DNA of 64,000 bases from Pseudothauera lacus (lineage in GTDB: Bacteria > Pseudomonadota > Gammaproteobacteria > Burkholderiales > Rhodocyclaceae), in contig NZ_PZKC01000004.1 in NCBI RefSeq assembly GCF_003034845.1, forward strand, positions 124,001 through 188,000. Direction: 5' to 3'. Below the pieces are notes generated by a model, which saw nothing but the letters and a program-made list of their open reading frames with translations, was not told the DNA's origin and made no database searches. Shown here one piece after another: positions 1 through 13,229 of the stretch (positions within the stretch are counted from its first letter, which is position 1; the number at the start of each line of letters is the position of its first letter). The position numbers and the translations under genes are program-made.

Positions 1-134
1 TCGGGCACTGTTCTGGTGCGCGGCAGGGAGTCATATAACTAAGCAACGGCAGGCACCGGGAAGTGCCGGCACGTTGCACACATGGCAGGGGCGGCGCGCA
101 ACCGATAGACCCATATTGTGCGGGAGGAAGCCCC

Positions 135-1259
135 ATGCCCCTGATCATCGGCGTGCCTGGCGAAAGCCTGGCCGGTGAACGACGCTTGTCGGTCGTGCCG
201 GAGGTCGTCAAGAAGTACCAGTCCCTGGGTGCCCAGGTCGTACTGCAGAAGGGCGCCGGCGTGCCGGCGCATTTCCCTGACAGCGTCTTTGACGGTGTCG
301 AACTGGCTGCCGATGCGGCGGCGGTGTTCGGCACCGCCGACGTGTTGCTGTGTGTGCAGCCCCCGAGCACCGAGTGCATTGCGGCGATGAAGCCGGGCAG
401 CGTGCTGCTCGGCATGCTGCAGCCGTGGAGCAGTGCCGAGCGCGCCCGTCAGTTGATGGAAAGGGGGATCACCGCCTTTGCGCTCGAACTGCTGCCGCGC
501 ATCACCCGTTCGCAGTCGATGGACGTGCTCTCCAGCCAGGCCGCGGTAGCCGGCTACGAGTGCGCGCTGATCGCCGCCGACCACAGCCCGAAGTTCTTCC
601 CCATGCTGACCTACGCTGCCGGGACCATCCGCCCGGCCAAGGTGCTGGTCATCGGCGCCGGCGTCGCCGGCCTGCAGGCCATTGCCACGGCGCGCCGCAT
701 CGGCGCCATGGTGGAGGCCTACGATGTGCGTCCGGAGACCCGCGAGCAGGTCGAGTCCCTCGGTGCCAAGTTCGTCGATACCGGGGTTTCCGCAGCCGGC
801 AGTGGGGGCTACGCGCGCGAACTCAGCGACGACGAGAAGGCCCGCCAGGCCGAACGCCTGGCCAAGGCGGTGGCGCAGTGCGATGCACTGATCACCACCG
901 CGGCGATTCCCGGCAAGGCGGCGCCGAAGATCATCAGCGCCGAGATGATCGCGCGCATGAAGCCCGGTGCGGTGGTTGTCGACATGGCCGCCGAGAGCGG
1001 CGGCAACGTCGAGGGTACGGTGGCCGGCGAGAAGGTATGGATCAGCGACGTGCTGGTCATCGGCCCCACCCACATCGCCAGCCGCATGCCGGTGCATGCC
1101 TCGGAGATGTATGCCAGGAACCTGTTCAACTTCATTTCGCCCTTCATCAAGGACGGCGCCCTGGCGCTCGACTGGGAGGACGAGGTGATGGCGGGCTGCT
1201 GCCTCACCCACGGCGGCGAGCTTCGCCACGCCGCGGTGAAGCAGGCGCTGGGACTGTAA
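135..1259 (+). CDS. pntAA: NAD(P) transhydrogenase subunit alpha, part 1
   Basis: This is the NAD(H)-binding domain I of proton-translocating transhydrogenase, which couples proton re-entry to hydride transfer from NADH to NADP+. The 374-residue protein opens with the IGVPGES motif typical of the family. It has the Rossmann glycine motif VIGAGVAGLQA near residue 175 and the YDVRPETREQVESLGA segment just after it. Length fits the short PntAA of three-subunit enzymes, in which the membrane part of alpha is a separate gene. I chose the ATG at 135 because GGGAGGAAG lies just upstream; an in-frame extension back to about 63 lacks this support. It leads a tight operon with pntAB (14 nt gap) and pntB (4 bp overlap). 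TATAAC-like sequence near 35 could be a -10 element, but I could not pair it with a -35. Confidence 0.95.
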   Translation: MPLIIGVPGESLAGERRLSVVPEVVKKYQSLGAQVVLQKGAGVPAHFPDSVFDGVELAADAAAVFGTADVLLCVQPPSTECIAAMKPGSVLLGMLQPWSSAERARQLMERGITAFALELLPRITRSQSMDVLSSQAAVAGYECALIAADHSPKFFPMLTYAAGTIRPAKVLVIGAGVAGLQAIATARRIGAMVEAYDVRPETREQVESLGAKFVDTGVSAAGSGGYARELSDDEKARQAERLAKAVAQCDALITTAAIPGKAAPKIISAEMIARMKPGAVVVDMAAESGGNVEGTVAGEKVWISDVLVIGPTHIASRMPVHASEMYARNLFNFISPFIKDGALALDWEDEVMAGCCLTHGGELRHAAVKQALGL

Positions 1260-1273
1260 GCGGAGAGAGGCAC

Positions 1274-1591
1274 ATGGAAGGCTTTACTGCACTGTATATC
1301 TTCATGCTGGCCGCGTTCACCGGTTACGAGGTGATTTCGCGCGTGCCGGTGATCCTGCATACGCCGCTGATGAGCGGCTCCAACTTCGTCCACGGCGTGG
1401 TGCTGGTCGGGGCCATGGTGGTGCTCGGCCATGCCGACCCCGACAGCCCGCTGCAACTGGCGATCGGTTTCGTCGCGGTGTTCCTCGGCGCGGCCAATGC
1501 GGCCGGCGGTTATGTGGTCACCGAACGCATGCTGGCAATGTTCAAGCCCGGCGCCAACAAGGCCGGTAAAGCGAAGGAGGGCGCGCAATGA
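1274..1591 (+). CDS. pntAB: NAD(P) transhydrogenase subunit alpha, part 2
   Basis: This 105-residue protein is the membrane half of the alpha subunit. Hydrophobic stretches (FTALYIFMLAAFTGYEVISR, then FVHGVVLVGAMVVLGHA, then LAIGFVAVFLGAANAAGGYV) give about three membrane helices, as expected for domain II of alpha. The C-terminus is Lys-rich and would face the cytoplasm (KPGANKAGKAKEG). A GGAGAGAGG site lies just before the ATG. The stop overlaps the pntB start by 4 bp (ATGA), implying translational coupling. It contributes helices to the proton channel together with PntB. Confidence 0.92.
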   Translation: MEGFTALYIFMLAAFTGYEVISRVPVILHTPLMSGSNFVHGVVLVGAMVVLGHADPDSPLQLAIGFVAVFLGAANAAGGYVVTERMLAMFKPGANKAGKAKEGAQ

Positions 1592-2967
1592 CCGCCAAGT
1601 GGTTCATCGATGCATCCTATTTTGCCGTCGCCGTGGTCTTCATCCTTGGCCTCAAGGCAATGAGCTCCCCGGTCACCGCGCGGCGCGGCATCGTCTGGGC
1701 CGGGCTGGCGATGATTGCCGCCACCCTGGTCACCTTTGCCACTCCGGGCATGCAGAACTTTGGCCTGATGATCGTCGCCATCGCCTCCGGCGGCGCCCTG
1801 GCGTGGTGGTCCGGCAAGGTGGTGAAGATGACCGACATGCCGCAGATGGTCGCCATCTACAACGGCATGGGCGGTGGCGCTGCGGCGGCGATTGCGGCGC
1901 TGGAGTTTGCCCGCGGCGAGGTTCATGGCACCGTGGTCACCACCCTCGCGGTACTTGGCGCGCTGATCGGCTCGGTAGCCTTCTCCGGCTCCTGCGTGGC
2001 CTTCGCCAAGCTGCAGGGGATCATGAAGTCGGCCTGGCGACTGCCGGCGCAGAACGCCGTCAACATCCTGCTGGCGCTTGCGGTGGTGGGGCTGGGTGGC
2101 GTCATCGTCGCCGCCGGCGAGGTGAAGGGCGAACTCATCGTCGCCTTCTTCGTCCTCGCCCTGGTGCTCGGCGTCATCCTCACCAGCCCCATTGGCGGTG
2201 CCGACATGCCGGTGGTGATCTCGCTGCTGAACGCCTTCACCGGTCTGGCAGTGGGCTTTGAGGGCTACGTCCTGGGCAATCCCGCGCTGATCGTCGCCGG
2301 CATCGTCGTCGGTGCCTCGGGTACGCTGCTTACCCAGCTGATGGCCAAGGCGATGAACCGGCCGATCTCCAACGTGCTGTTCACCCCGATCAGCGGTGCG
2401 GCCGCGGGCGGTGGCGAGGCCATCGAAGGCAGCATGCGGGAGTTCTCCGCGCTCGATGCGGCATCGGTGATGCGCTACGCCAGCAAGGTCATCATCGTCC
2501 CCGGCTACGGCATGGCCGTGGCCGGCGCCCAGCACAAGGTGTGGGAGATGGCGCAACTGCTGGAAGAGGGCGGGGTGGAGGTGGTGTTCGCCATCCATCC
2601 GGTGGCCGGGCGGATGCCGGGCCACATGAACGTGCTGCTCGCCGAAGCCGGGGTGCCCTACGACAAGATCTTCGACCTCGAGGAGATCAACGCCGAGTTC
2701 CCGCAGGCCGACGTCGCCCTGGTTATCGGCGCCAACGACGTGGTGAACCCGGTGGCGCGTACCGACAAGTCCAGCCCGATCTACGGCATGCCCATCCTCA
2801 ATGTGGACATGGCGCACAACGTCATCGTGGTCAAGCGCGGCAAGGGTGCGGGTTACTCCGGCATCGAGAACGCGCTCTTCTACAAGGACAACTGCCGCAT
2901 GCTGTACGGCAGTGCGCAGCAGGCCATTGCCGAGGTGATCACCCACGTCAAGGCACTGGAGAGCTGA
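1588..2967 (+). CDS. pntB: NAD(P) transhydrogenase subunit beta
   Basis: This 459-residue protein combines the remaining membrane helices of the proton channel (about residues 1–265) with the NADP(H)-binding domain III (about 285–459). The NADP domain is recognised by VIIVPGYGMAVAGAQHKVWE, followed by AIHPVAGRMPGHMNVLLAEA and VIGANDVVNPVAR, all conserved in PntB. The end motif (GYSGIENALFYKDN) is also typical. Length equals that of E. coli PntB (462). It completes the pnt operon. In an aerobic heterotroph the enzyme supplies NADPH for biosynthesis; no regulatory element for it is visible beyond the operon layout. Confidence 0.96.
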   Translation: MTAKWFIDASYFAVAVVFILGLKAMSSPVTARRGIVWAGLAMIAATLVTFATPGMQNFGLMIVAIASGGALAWWSGKVVKMTDMPQMVAIYNGMGGGAAAAIAALEFARGEVHGTVVTTLAVLGALIGSVAFSGSCVAFAKLQGIMKSAWRLPAQNAVNILLALAVVGLGGVIVAAGEVKGELIVAFFVLALVLGVILTSPIGGADMPVVISLLNAFTGLAVGFEGYVLGNPALIVAGIVVGASGTLLTQLMAKAMNRPISNVLFTPISGAAAGGGEAIEGSMREFSALDAASVMRYASKVIIVPGYGMAVAGAQHKVWEMAQLLEEGGVEVVFAIHPVAGRMPGHMNVLLAEAGVPYDKIFDLEEINAEFPQADVALVIGANDVVNPVARTDKSSPIYGMPILNVDMAHNVIVVKRGKGAGYSGIENALFYKDNCRMLYGSAQQAIAEVITHVKALES

Positions 2968-2968
2968 G

Positions 2969-3011
2969 CGGCAATGCCGGCGGCCGCTCAAGTCGGCCGC
3001 CGGCGCTGCCG
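2969..3011 (+). terminator. GC-rich hairpin after pntB, possible terminator
   Basis: An 11-bp perfect stem (2976–2986 with 2994–3004) is extended by a further 5 bp (CGGCA at 2969 with TGCCG at 3007). It sits immediately after the pntB stop and ends before the next ATG at 3023. There is no T-run, so it is not a classical intrinsic terminator; it may slow polymerase or protect the 3' end. Confidence 0.4.
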
Positions 3012-3022
3012 TTATCAGGGGC

Positions 3023-3379
3023 ATGAAGACGCTCCGCATCCTGCCCCTGACGCTTCTGCTTTGTTTCACCGCGGCCGTCGCCCAGGAGGCCGCTGCGCCG
3101 GTCGTGCCAGCCGGCGAAGCGGTCGAGGCGGCGGCCGCATCCGTTGACGCGCCCGCCGCGGCGGACGAGGAAGACGAGAACTGGCGCGACACCAGTGCCT
3201 ACCCCTTCCACACCCTGGCCAGCATCTCGCTGCGCCTGCAACTCGTCTCCCAGGCCATGCAGCTGCGCGAGTGGTGCGCCAGCAGCGCGATCAGCGACGA
3301 TTTCGTGCGCGACCGCCTGGCGCGCTTCTCCGCCCTCTCCGGGCGCCGTGAGACCTGCCGCAGCCTGCTCGACTACTGA
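3023..3379 (+). CDS. Small secreted protein of unknown function
   Basis: This 118-residue protein is not recognised. Residues 1–20 (LRILPLTLLLCFTAAVAQ) form a clear Sec signal peptide with a likely cleavage after Ala-Val-Ala. An Ala/Glu-rich, disordered linker follows (about 21–55). A conserved-looking C-terminal part runs from DTSAYPFHTLASISLRLQLV to the end and contains two cysteines (Cys at about 88 and 112) that could pair in the periplasm. It starts 56 nt after pntB, past a GC hairpin, and may be transcribed with the operon, but nothing links it functionally to transhydrogenase. High-GC third positions match the surrounding genes, so it is likely real. Confidence 0.7.
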   Translation: MKTLRILPLTLLLCFTAAVAQEAAAPVVPAGEAVEAAAASVDAPAAADEEDENWRDTSAYPFHTLASISLRLQLVSQAMQLREWCASSAISDDFVRDRLARFSALSGRRETCRSLLDY

Positions 3380-3480
3380 GCTGCGGCCGCAGGCTCGACG
3401 GGGTGCCCCATTGACGCCCGGGCTGTGGTTTGCAGTGTCATATAATCGCGCCTTTGCGACGGCACTGGAATCCCATTCGT

Positions 3481-4245
3481 ATGACTGACAACGCCGGGCC
3501 TGCGGCCCTGATTGATCCGCGCTACCGGGTAGGTGGCAGCTTTGGCGTCCTGCGCGCGATCACCGTGAAGAAGCTCTGGGGATTGTGGGCCACCAACAGC
3601 CCGTTGCAGCTGCCTCCGATTCCCGCCGATGCACTGCTTGCCGAGTCATGGGTGAGCTATGACGGGGTTACCGTCGACATGGCCAGGGTATCGCTCGATT
3701 TCCTCGCCGACAGCAGCGGCAAGGCATTCTTTGGTGCCTACGTCGAAGCACTGAGAGCCTTCGTCGCACAGCACAAGGAGGCGGTGGATGAGCGTCTGCT
3801 GTCCGACTGCCTGTCATGGTCCGTGGAAGTCGAGATCTTCGACAGCGCTGCGCCCACCGGTTCGCGTACCTTCTCCGGTTCAGAGCCCGTGGGCATGCAG
3901 ATGCTGGAGAACACCGTCGATGCGCTGCGGCGCTATCGCGCTTCTCCGGGCTCGCTGACCATTCTCAATGACGACGCTGCCGAGCACTCTGAGCAACATT
4001 ACAAATACCTCTCCATGGCCCATTACATGGCCTTCGATGACCGGCGTGTGCTCATCCACTTCCACGATTTCAACGATGACAGCGAAGATGCAGATGAGGT
4101 GCTGCACCGGGTTTCCCTTGAGCGCGAGGGGTTTGCCGATGCCATGTCTGCCGTCCATGCGCGCCTGAAGGCGCTGACGGGCAGTGTCTGCGCTGCGCTG
4201 GGGGTGAGGCCGGGGCAACTCGGCCAGGCCAGGCGCAGGCCATGA
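3481..4245 (+). CDS. Hypothetical protein, 254 aa, coupled to srkA
   Basis: This protein is not recognised. It is soluble, with no signal peptide or membrane helix. It is acidic in its second half (the HDFNDDSEDADEV stretch near residue 200) and ends in a basic tail. The ATG at 3481 fits a TATAAT at 3441–3446 about 35 nt upstream; a longer reading from about 3430 would overlap that promoter element. Its stop overlaps the srkA start by 4 bp (ATGA), so the two proteins are probably made together. The coupling hints at a role near the kinase, as substrate or partner, but that is only inference. Base composition is slightly less GC-rich than its neighbours. Confidence 0.72.
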   Translation: MTDNAGPAALIDPRYRVGGSFGVLRAITVKKLWGLWATNSPLQLPPIPADALLAESWVSYDGVTVDMARVSLDFLADSSGKAFFGAYVEALRAFVAQHKEAVDERLLSDCLSWSVEVEIFDSAAPTGSRTFSGSEPVGMQMLENTVDALRRYRASPGSLTILNDDAAEHSEQHYKYLSMAHYMAFDDRRVLIHFHDFNDDSEDADEVLHRVSLEREGFADAMSAVHARLKALTGSVCAALGVRPGQLGQARRRP

Positions 4246-5279
4246 GGAAGCGGAAGAACCCGTCAGCGGCAGCGCGGGCGCCGCAGACGGTCAGCACGAC
4301 GCCATTTGCCACGCTCACCCCGGCGCGCATCCTCGATGCCGTAGACAGCCTCGGCCTGCGCACCGACGGCCGCATGCTGGCGCTCAACAGCTACGAGAAC
4401 CGTGTCTACCAGATCGGTCTTGACGACGGCAGCATGGTGGTGGCGAAGTTCTACCGTGCCGGGCGCTGGTCGGATGCGGCGATCGGCGAGGAGCACGCCT
4501 TCGTCGCCGAGCTGGCGGCGCGCGAGCTGCCGGTGGTGGCGCCGCTGGCGTTTGCCGGGGCTACGCTGCAGCATCACGAGGAGCTGCGTTTCGCCCTCTA
4601 CCCGCGCGTTGGCGGGCGCGCCCCGGAACTGTCCGATGCGCACACGCTGGAGTGGATGGGGCGCTTTCTCGGGCGCATCCACGCGGTCGGCGCGCTGCGC
4701 CGCTTCGAGGCGCGGCCGACGCTGGGCATTGCCGAGTTCGGCGAGGCGGCGCGCGCCTATCTGCTCGACCACGGTTTCATTCCCGCCGACCTGCTGCCGG
4801 CGTGGACGAGCACCGTGGCGCAGGCGCTTGACGGCGTGCGCCACTGCTTCGAGCGTGCCGGCAAGGTGGCGCAGATCCGCCTGCATGGCGATTGCCACAT
4901 GGGCAATGTGCTGTGGAGCGAAGGCGGCGAGGTGCGCGGGCCGCAGTTCGTCGATTTTGACGACGCGCGCATGGGGCCGGCCGTGCAGGACCTGTGGATG
5001 CTGCTCTCCGGCAGCCGCGAGGACATGAGCCGGCAGCTTGGTGACGTGCTTGCCGGCTACGAGGACTTCCACGACTTCGCCACCTGCGAGCTGCATCTGG
5101 TCGAGGCCCTGCGTACCCTGCGCCTGCTCCACTACTGCGCCTGGCTGGCGCGGCGCTGGGACGATCCCGCCTTTCCCGCGGCGTTTCCGTGGTTCAACAC
5201 GCAGCGCTACTGGCAGGACCGCATCCTCGAACTGCGCGAGCAGATCGCCCTGATGGACGAGCCGCCGCTGTGGGCATAG
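4242..5279 (+). CDS. srkA: Stress-response serine/threonine protein kinase SrkA (YihE/RdoA family)
   Basis: This 345-residue protein belongs to the aminoglycoside-phosphotransferase-fold kinases. The N-terminal lobe contains ALNSYENRVYQIGLDDG and VAKFYRAGRWSDAAI, the family's ATP-binding strand and catalytic lysine. The catalytic loop is LHGDCHMGNVLW (about 209–220) and the metal-binding segment is FVDFDDARMGPAVQDLW (about 231–247). In E. coli, SrkA counters programmed death after stress and is linked to the Cpx response. About 15 basic N-terminal residues precede the usual E. coli start; the ATG at 4242 overlaps the previous stop, so I kept it. Confidence in the family is high; the physiological substrate is unknown. 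Confidence 0.9.
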   Translation: MRKRKNPSAAARAPQTVSTTPFATLTPARILDAVDSLGLRTDGRMLALNSYENRVYQIGLDDGSMVVAKFYRAGRWSDAAIGEEHAFVAELAARELPVVAPLAFAGATLQHHEELRFALYPRVGGRAPELSDAHTLEWMGRFLGRIHAVGALRRFEARPTLGIAEFGEAARAYLLDHGFIPADLLPAWTSTVAQALDGVRHCFERAGKVAQIRLHGDCHMGNVLWSEGGEVRGPQFVDFDDARMGPAVQDLWMLLSGSREDMSRQLGDVLAGYEDFHDFATCELHLVEALRTLRLLHYCAWLARRWDDPAFPAAFPWFNTQRYWQDRILELREQIALMDEPPLWA

Positions 5280-5282
5280 CCG

Positions 5283-8828
<3,546 letters not shown>

Positions 8829-8856
<28 letters not shown>

Positions 8857-11588
8857 GCGACGAATTCGTCGGCAGCCAGCGGGCGGCCGAACAGCGGCCC
8901 TTGCTGCAGGCTGCAGCCGAGTGCGCAGAGGAAGGCCTGCTGGGCTTCGCCTTCGACACCGCGGCCGAGTATCTCCAGACCGAGCACGCCGGCCATGCTG
9001 GCGATGGCCTCGACCACCGCTTCGGCATCCTCGCTGGCGCCGACGTCGCGCACCAGCGCGGGGTCGAGCTTGATGGCGTGGAGCGGATGGCGGCGCAGAC
9101 GGGGGATGGAGCTGAGGCCCTGGCCGTAGCCGTCGATGGCCAGGCGCACACCCATTGCGGCGAGGGCCTTGAGGGCGGCGTGGATGCGGCCGTGCTCTTC
9201 CTTCAGGATGATCTCGTCAATGTCCAGTTCCAGCTGCGCCGCCGGCAGTCCGCTGTCGCGCAGCGCTGCGGCGACGCGCTCGGGCAGGTTGCCCTGGATG
9301 ATCTGTTCGATGGCGATGTTGATGGTGAGCAGGGCCGGATGGCCGTCTACGGCCGGCCAGCGGGCGGCGTCGCGGCAGGCCGCGTGCAGCACCCAGTCGC
9401 CCAGTTCGGCGATCACGCCGCTTTCGCGGGCGGCACCGAGGAGGCGGCGGAAGGGGATCAGCCCGAGCTCGGGATGGCGCCAGCGCAGCAGGGCCTCGCC
9501 GCCGCGCAGTGCGCCGCTGCGCCCGTCGACCAGCGGCTGGTAGTGCACTTCGAGCTGGTCGCGCTCGACGGCGTGGCTGAGGTTGAGCTCGAAGGCCATG
9601 CGTTCGAGGACCTCGGTGCTCATCTCGTCGGTGTAGAACTGGTGGTGGTTGCCGCCAAGCTGGCGGGCGTGGGCGAGGGCGGCTTCGGCATTGCGCGCGA
9701 TGACCTCGAAGCTGCCGCCATCCTCGGGGAAGACCGCGATGCCGATGCTCGCTGCCACGCTCAGGCTGCGGCCATCGATCTCGAAGGGCTGGGCGATGGT
9801 CGCGCGCAGGGTTTCGGCGGCGCTGCTCAGTTCATTGCTGCGCCCGAGTTCGGGGAGCAGCACCAGGAAGGTGTCGCTGCGCTCGCGCGCCACCGTGGCC
9901 CCGCGCGGCAGGGCGAGCTGGAGGCGGCGGGCGATCTGCTGCAGGATGGCGTCGCCGCTGTTGTCGCCATGTTCGCGGTTGACCGCCTTGAAGCCGTCCA
10001 GATCGATGCGCAGCATGCCGAGGCTGCGGTGGGTGCTGCGCGCGCGCGCTGCGGCCTCGTCGAAGCGGCGTTCGAAGAGGCGCCGGTTGGGCAGGCTGGT
10101 GAGGGTGTCGTGGGTGGCGATGTAGTCGGCCCGCGCCTCGGCCTGGCGGCGCGAGGTGAGGTCGGAGAACATGCCGATGTAGTGGAGCACGCGCCCGCCT
10201 GTGCTGCGCACTGCGGCAACGCTGAGCCACTCCGGATAGATTTCGCCGTTCTTGCGGCGGTTCCAGATTTCGCCCTGCCACTGGCCGCTGCGCTCCAGCG
10301 CCTGCCACATCTCGTCGGCGAAGCCGTCATCGCCGGTGCCGGCGCCGAGCAGGGCGGGATCCTTGCCGCGTACCTCGTCGAGGGTGTAGCCGGTGATGGT
10401 GGTGAAGGCCTTGTTGACGGTGATGATGCGGTTGTCGGCATCGCATACCAGGATGGCCTGCACCGAGTTGTCGAAGACATCCACCGGCAGGCGCAGGCGC
10501 GAAGCCAGCAGCGGCTGTTCCGGCAGGTCGTGCATCAGCACCATGCGGTCGGGGTGGGCAGGGGACTCCAGGGGATAGCACAGCACTTCGGTATCGAATT
10601 CGCTGCCGTCGGCGCGGCGCTGGCGCCAGATGCCGCTGGCGCTGTGCGGGCGGCCGGAGGTGTCGGCGGCGCGCAGATCGGCGGCGTGCAGGCCGCGCAG
10701 GGTGTCGTCGTCATAGCCATAGAGGCGCGTGGCGGCACCGTTGGCGGCGACGATGCGGAGCGCCTCGCCTTCGCACAGCAGGGTCGGCAGCGGGCTGTCG
10801 GCGAAGATGCGGCGGAAGCAGTCGCCGCTGTCGGTTGCTGGCGCTGCGCCAACGGCAGGGGCGATCGCCGCCACCGGCGGCAGGATCAGCAGCCGCCACT
10901 GCGGGCGCGGTCCGGGCAGCACGCGGGCCGACAGCGTGTTGCCGTTGCCCAGCGTCAGCGTGGCCAGCTGGGCGGCGTCGGGCGCCGGCCAGACGACCTC
11001 GGCGCAACTTGCCAGCGGCTGGCCGCTGAGGGCGCTGCGCTCGCAGTCGAGGGTGCGCAGGGCGGCAGCGTTGGCGGCGGCGACGCGCTCGTGCTGGTCG
11101 ATGACCAGCACCGGCTGTTCGAGCGCGGCGGCCAGCCGCGGCCACACCGGATCGTCGATGGCGTCGTGATGAAGCTCGGCGGCGTGGTCGGGGCTGATGA
11201 TGAGGGCGTGGATGCCTGGGCGCAGGCGCGCCGCGGCGACAAAACGCAGGTTGCGGGGTCCGCTCGGGGTGGCCAGTTGCAGGCAGCCGCGCATCTCGCC
11301 CTGGATGAAGAGGCGGGCGCGGGCGTTGATGAAGGCGCGTTCGGAGGGAAAGATGTCGGCCAGAGGCTGGCCGGCGAGCTGGCGGTAGTCGCGCCCGAGG
11401 AGGCGGCAGGCGGCGCTGTTGACCTCGAGGATGACCTCGTCGCCGGTGATGATCAGCCCTTCGTCGAGGAGTTCGAGCAAGGCCAGGTAGAGCCCGGTCT
11501 CCGCGCCTTCGGAAAAGTCCGGCACGAAAGGTTCTTCCGGGTTGTCACGGCCCTGCGGGTCGGGGGCTACATTCATCGCGAAAGGCAT
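8829..11588 (-). CDS. Multi-PAS GGDEF–EAL protein with degenerate catalytic sites
   Basis: This 919-residue soluble protein has about four PAS domains (roughly 35–110, 150–255, 265–350, 370–485), a GGDEF domain (about 490–650) and an EAL domain (about 665–915). The GGDEF signature reads RERSDTF, so the cyclase site is lost. The EAL domain keeps EALLRW, but the usual DDFGTG is DGYGQG and AEGVE is GRGVE, removing a metal-binding Asp and a key Glu. Phosphodiesterase activity is therefore doubtful. The protein may instead bind c-di-GMP or act as a PAS-controlled scaffold. ATG codons at 11588 and 11576 are both possible starts. It is convergent with padR and stands alone. Confidence 0.88.
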
Positions 11589-11675
11589 TCCATGAGTACC
11601 AACGTCTTAACGGCTGACGTGAACGATACTTGAAATGCCTTTTGCAATAGCCCGGAATAGCCGGGTCGGGAGGGC

Positions 11676-13160
11676 CTATTTCCGTCCCAGACCGCCAAGC
11701 AGGAAGGCCACCGGGCGCTGTCCGTTGCGCGGGCGCGGCGCTTCGCTGGGTGCCGGAGTGGCGAGCGGCGCGGTGGCGGCGGGTGGGCTGGCGGGCTCGT
11801 AGGGCTTGCTGAAGTCGAAGCCGTCGGCGGCCACCGTGCTGCGCTGACCGCGCCGTGCATTGCCCGCGCGCGCGCTGGTGCTGGTACGCCCTTCGCTGCG
11901 TTCACTGCGTTCGCTGCGCCCTTCGCTGCGCGGTTCACGTGCCGGCATGCTGCGCTCGGCAAGGTCGCGGTGACCGCGACCGCGGCCGCCACGGCTGCCG
12001 GCCTCGAAGAACTCCGCTTCGGGGTCGAAACCGGGAACCACCTCCTGGGGAATCTTCAGCTTGATGAGCTTCTCGATCTCGGCCAGCCAGTGCTTTTCCT
12101 CGGTACACACCAGCGACACCGCATTGCCCTTGTGGCCGGCGCGGCCGGTGCGGCCGATGCGGTGCACGTAGTCTTCGGCGGTATGCGGCAGCTCGAAGTT
12201 GATGACGTAGGGCAGTTCGTCGATGTCGATGCCGCGGGCGGCGACGTCGGTGGCCACCAGCACCCGCAGGCGGCCGCTCTTGAAGGCTTCGAGGGTTTCG
12301 GTGCGCTGCTGCTGGCTCTTGTCGCCGTGGATGGCGTCGGCGGCGATGCCGTGGCGTTCGAGGAAGTGGGCGAGGCGGCCGCAGACGATCTTGGTATCGA
12401 CGAACACCAGCGCCTGGGTGTCCGGGTTGTGGCGCAGCAGATGGGCGAGCAGATTGCGCTTCATGCCCGCGGAGACCGGATGGACGACGTGGGTGATGGT
12501 CTCGGAGACCATGTTGCGGCGGGCGACCTCGATGAGCTGGGGGTTCTTCAGCATCTGGTCGGCGAGTTTCTTGATCTCGTCCGAGAAGGTCGCCGAGAAC
12601 AGCAGGCTCTGGCGGCTCGCCGGCAGCAGCGCGAGGATGCGCTTGATGTCGGGGATGAAGCCCATGTCGAGCATGCGGTCGGCTTCGTCGAGGACCAGCA
12701 TCTCGACCTGCGAGAGGTTGATGGTCTTCTGCTGCACGTGATCGAGCAGGCGCCCCGGCGTGGCGATGACGATCTCGATGCCGGTGCGCAGTTCCTGGAT
12801 CTGCGCGCGCATGTCCACGCCGCCGTAGATGCACGCGGCGCGCAGGGGAACGTGCTTGGAGTAGGTCTTCACCGACTCATACACCTGCATCGCCAGCTCG
12901 CGGGTGGGGGCGAGGATCAGCGCGCGGGTCTGGTGGCGCGCCGGCGAGGTGCTGGTGTTGGCGTGGCGGGCGAGGCGGTGCAGCAGCGGCAGGGTGAAGC
13001 CGGCGGTCTTGCCGGTACCGGTCTGTGCGCCCCCCATGACGTCGTGGCCGGCGATGACGATGGGAATGGCCTGACGCTGGATGGGGGTGGGTTCGGTGTA
13101 GCCGGCATCGGCTACGGCCTTCTGCAGTTCGGGTATGAGGCCGAGTTCGGCGAAGCTCAT
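11676..13160 (-). CDS. rhlE: ATP-dependent RNA helicase RhlE (DEAD box)
   Basis: This 494-residue DEAD-box helicase acts in ribosome assembly and RNA remodelling. It starts with the Q-motif context MSFAELGL. Other motifs include AQTGTGKTAGFTLPLL (motif I), APTRELAMQV (Ia), VLDEADRMLDMGF (II), FSATF (III), VATDVAARGIDID (V) and HRIGRTGRAGHKG (VI). The C-terminal about 100 residues are Arg/Gly/Ser-rich with repeated RSE units (SEGRSERSERSEG), a disordered RNA-binding tail typical of RhlE. The ATG at 13160 was chosen because the helicase family begins here; the longer frame to 13214 adds an unsupported stretch. Confidence 0.93.
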   Translation of the reverse strand: MSFAELGLIPELQKAVADAGYTEPTPIQRQAIPIVIAGHDVMGGAQTGTGKTAGFTLPLLHRLARHANTSTSPARHQTRALILAPTRELAMQVYESVKTYSKHVPLRAACIYGGVDMRAQIQELRTGIEIVIATPGRLLDHVQQKTINLSQVEMLVLDEADRMLDMGFIPDIKRILALLPASRQSLLFSATFSDEIKKLADQMLKNPQLIEVARRNMVSETITHVVHPVSAGMKRNLLAHLLRHNPDTQALVFVDTKIVCGRLAHFLERHGIAADAIHGDKSQQQRTETLEAFKSGRLRVLVATDVAARGIDIDELPYVINFELPHTAEDYVHRIGRTGRAGHKGNAVSLVCTEEKHWLAEIEKLIKLKIPQEVVPGFDPEAEFFEAGSRGGRGRGHRDLAERSMPAREPRSEGRSERSERSEGRTSTSARAGNARRGQRSTVAADGFDFSKPYEPASPPAATAPLATPAPSEAPRPRNGQRPVAFLLGGLGRK

Positions 13161-13229
13161 GGGCGCCTTTCTGGTTCCGCTGGGCGGACGCGTTGGAAAG
13201 GCGCGATTATACACTCCCCCATCAGGCGC

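Noticed and set aside
3411-3446. TTGACG with TATAAT before the gene at 3481
   Set aside because: The spacer would be 24 nt; only the -10 is kept as possible.
8901-11633. 910-codon plus-strand frame opposite the GGDEF–EAL gene
   Set aside because: It is a high-GC antisense shadow with Gly/Ala/Val/Gln-rich composition and no domain.
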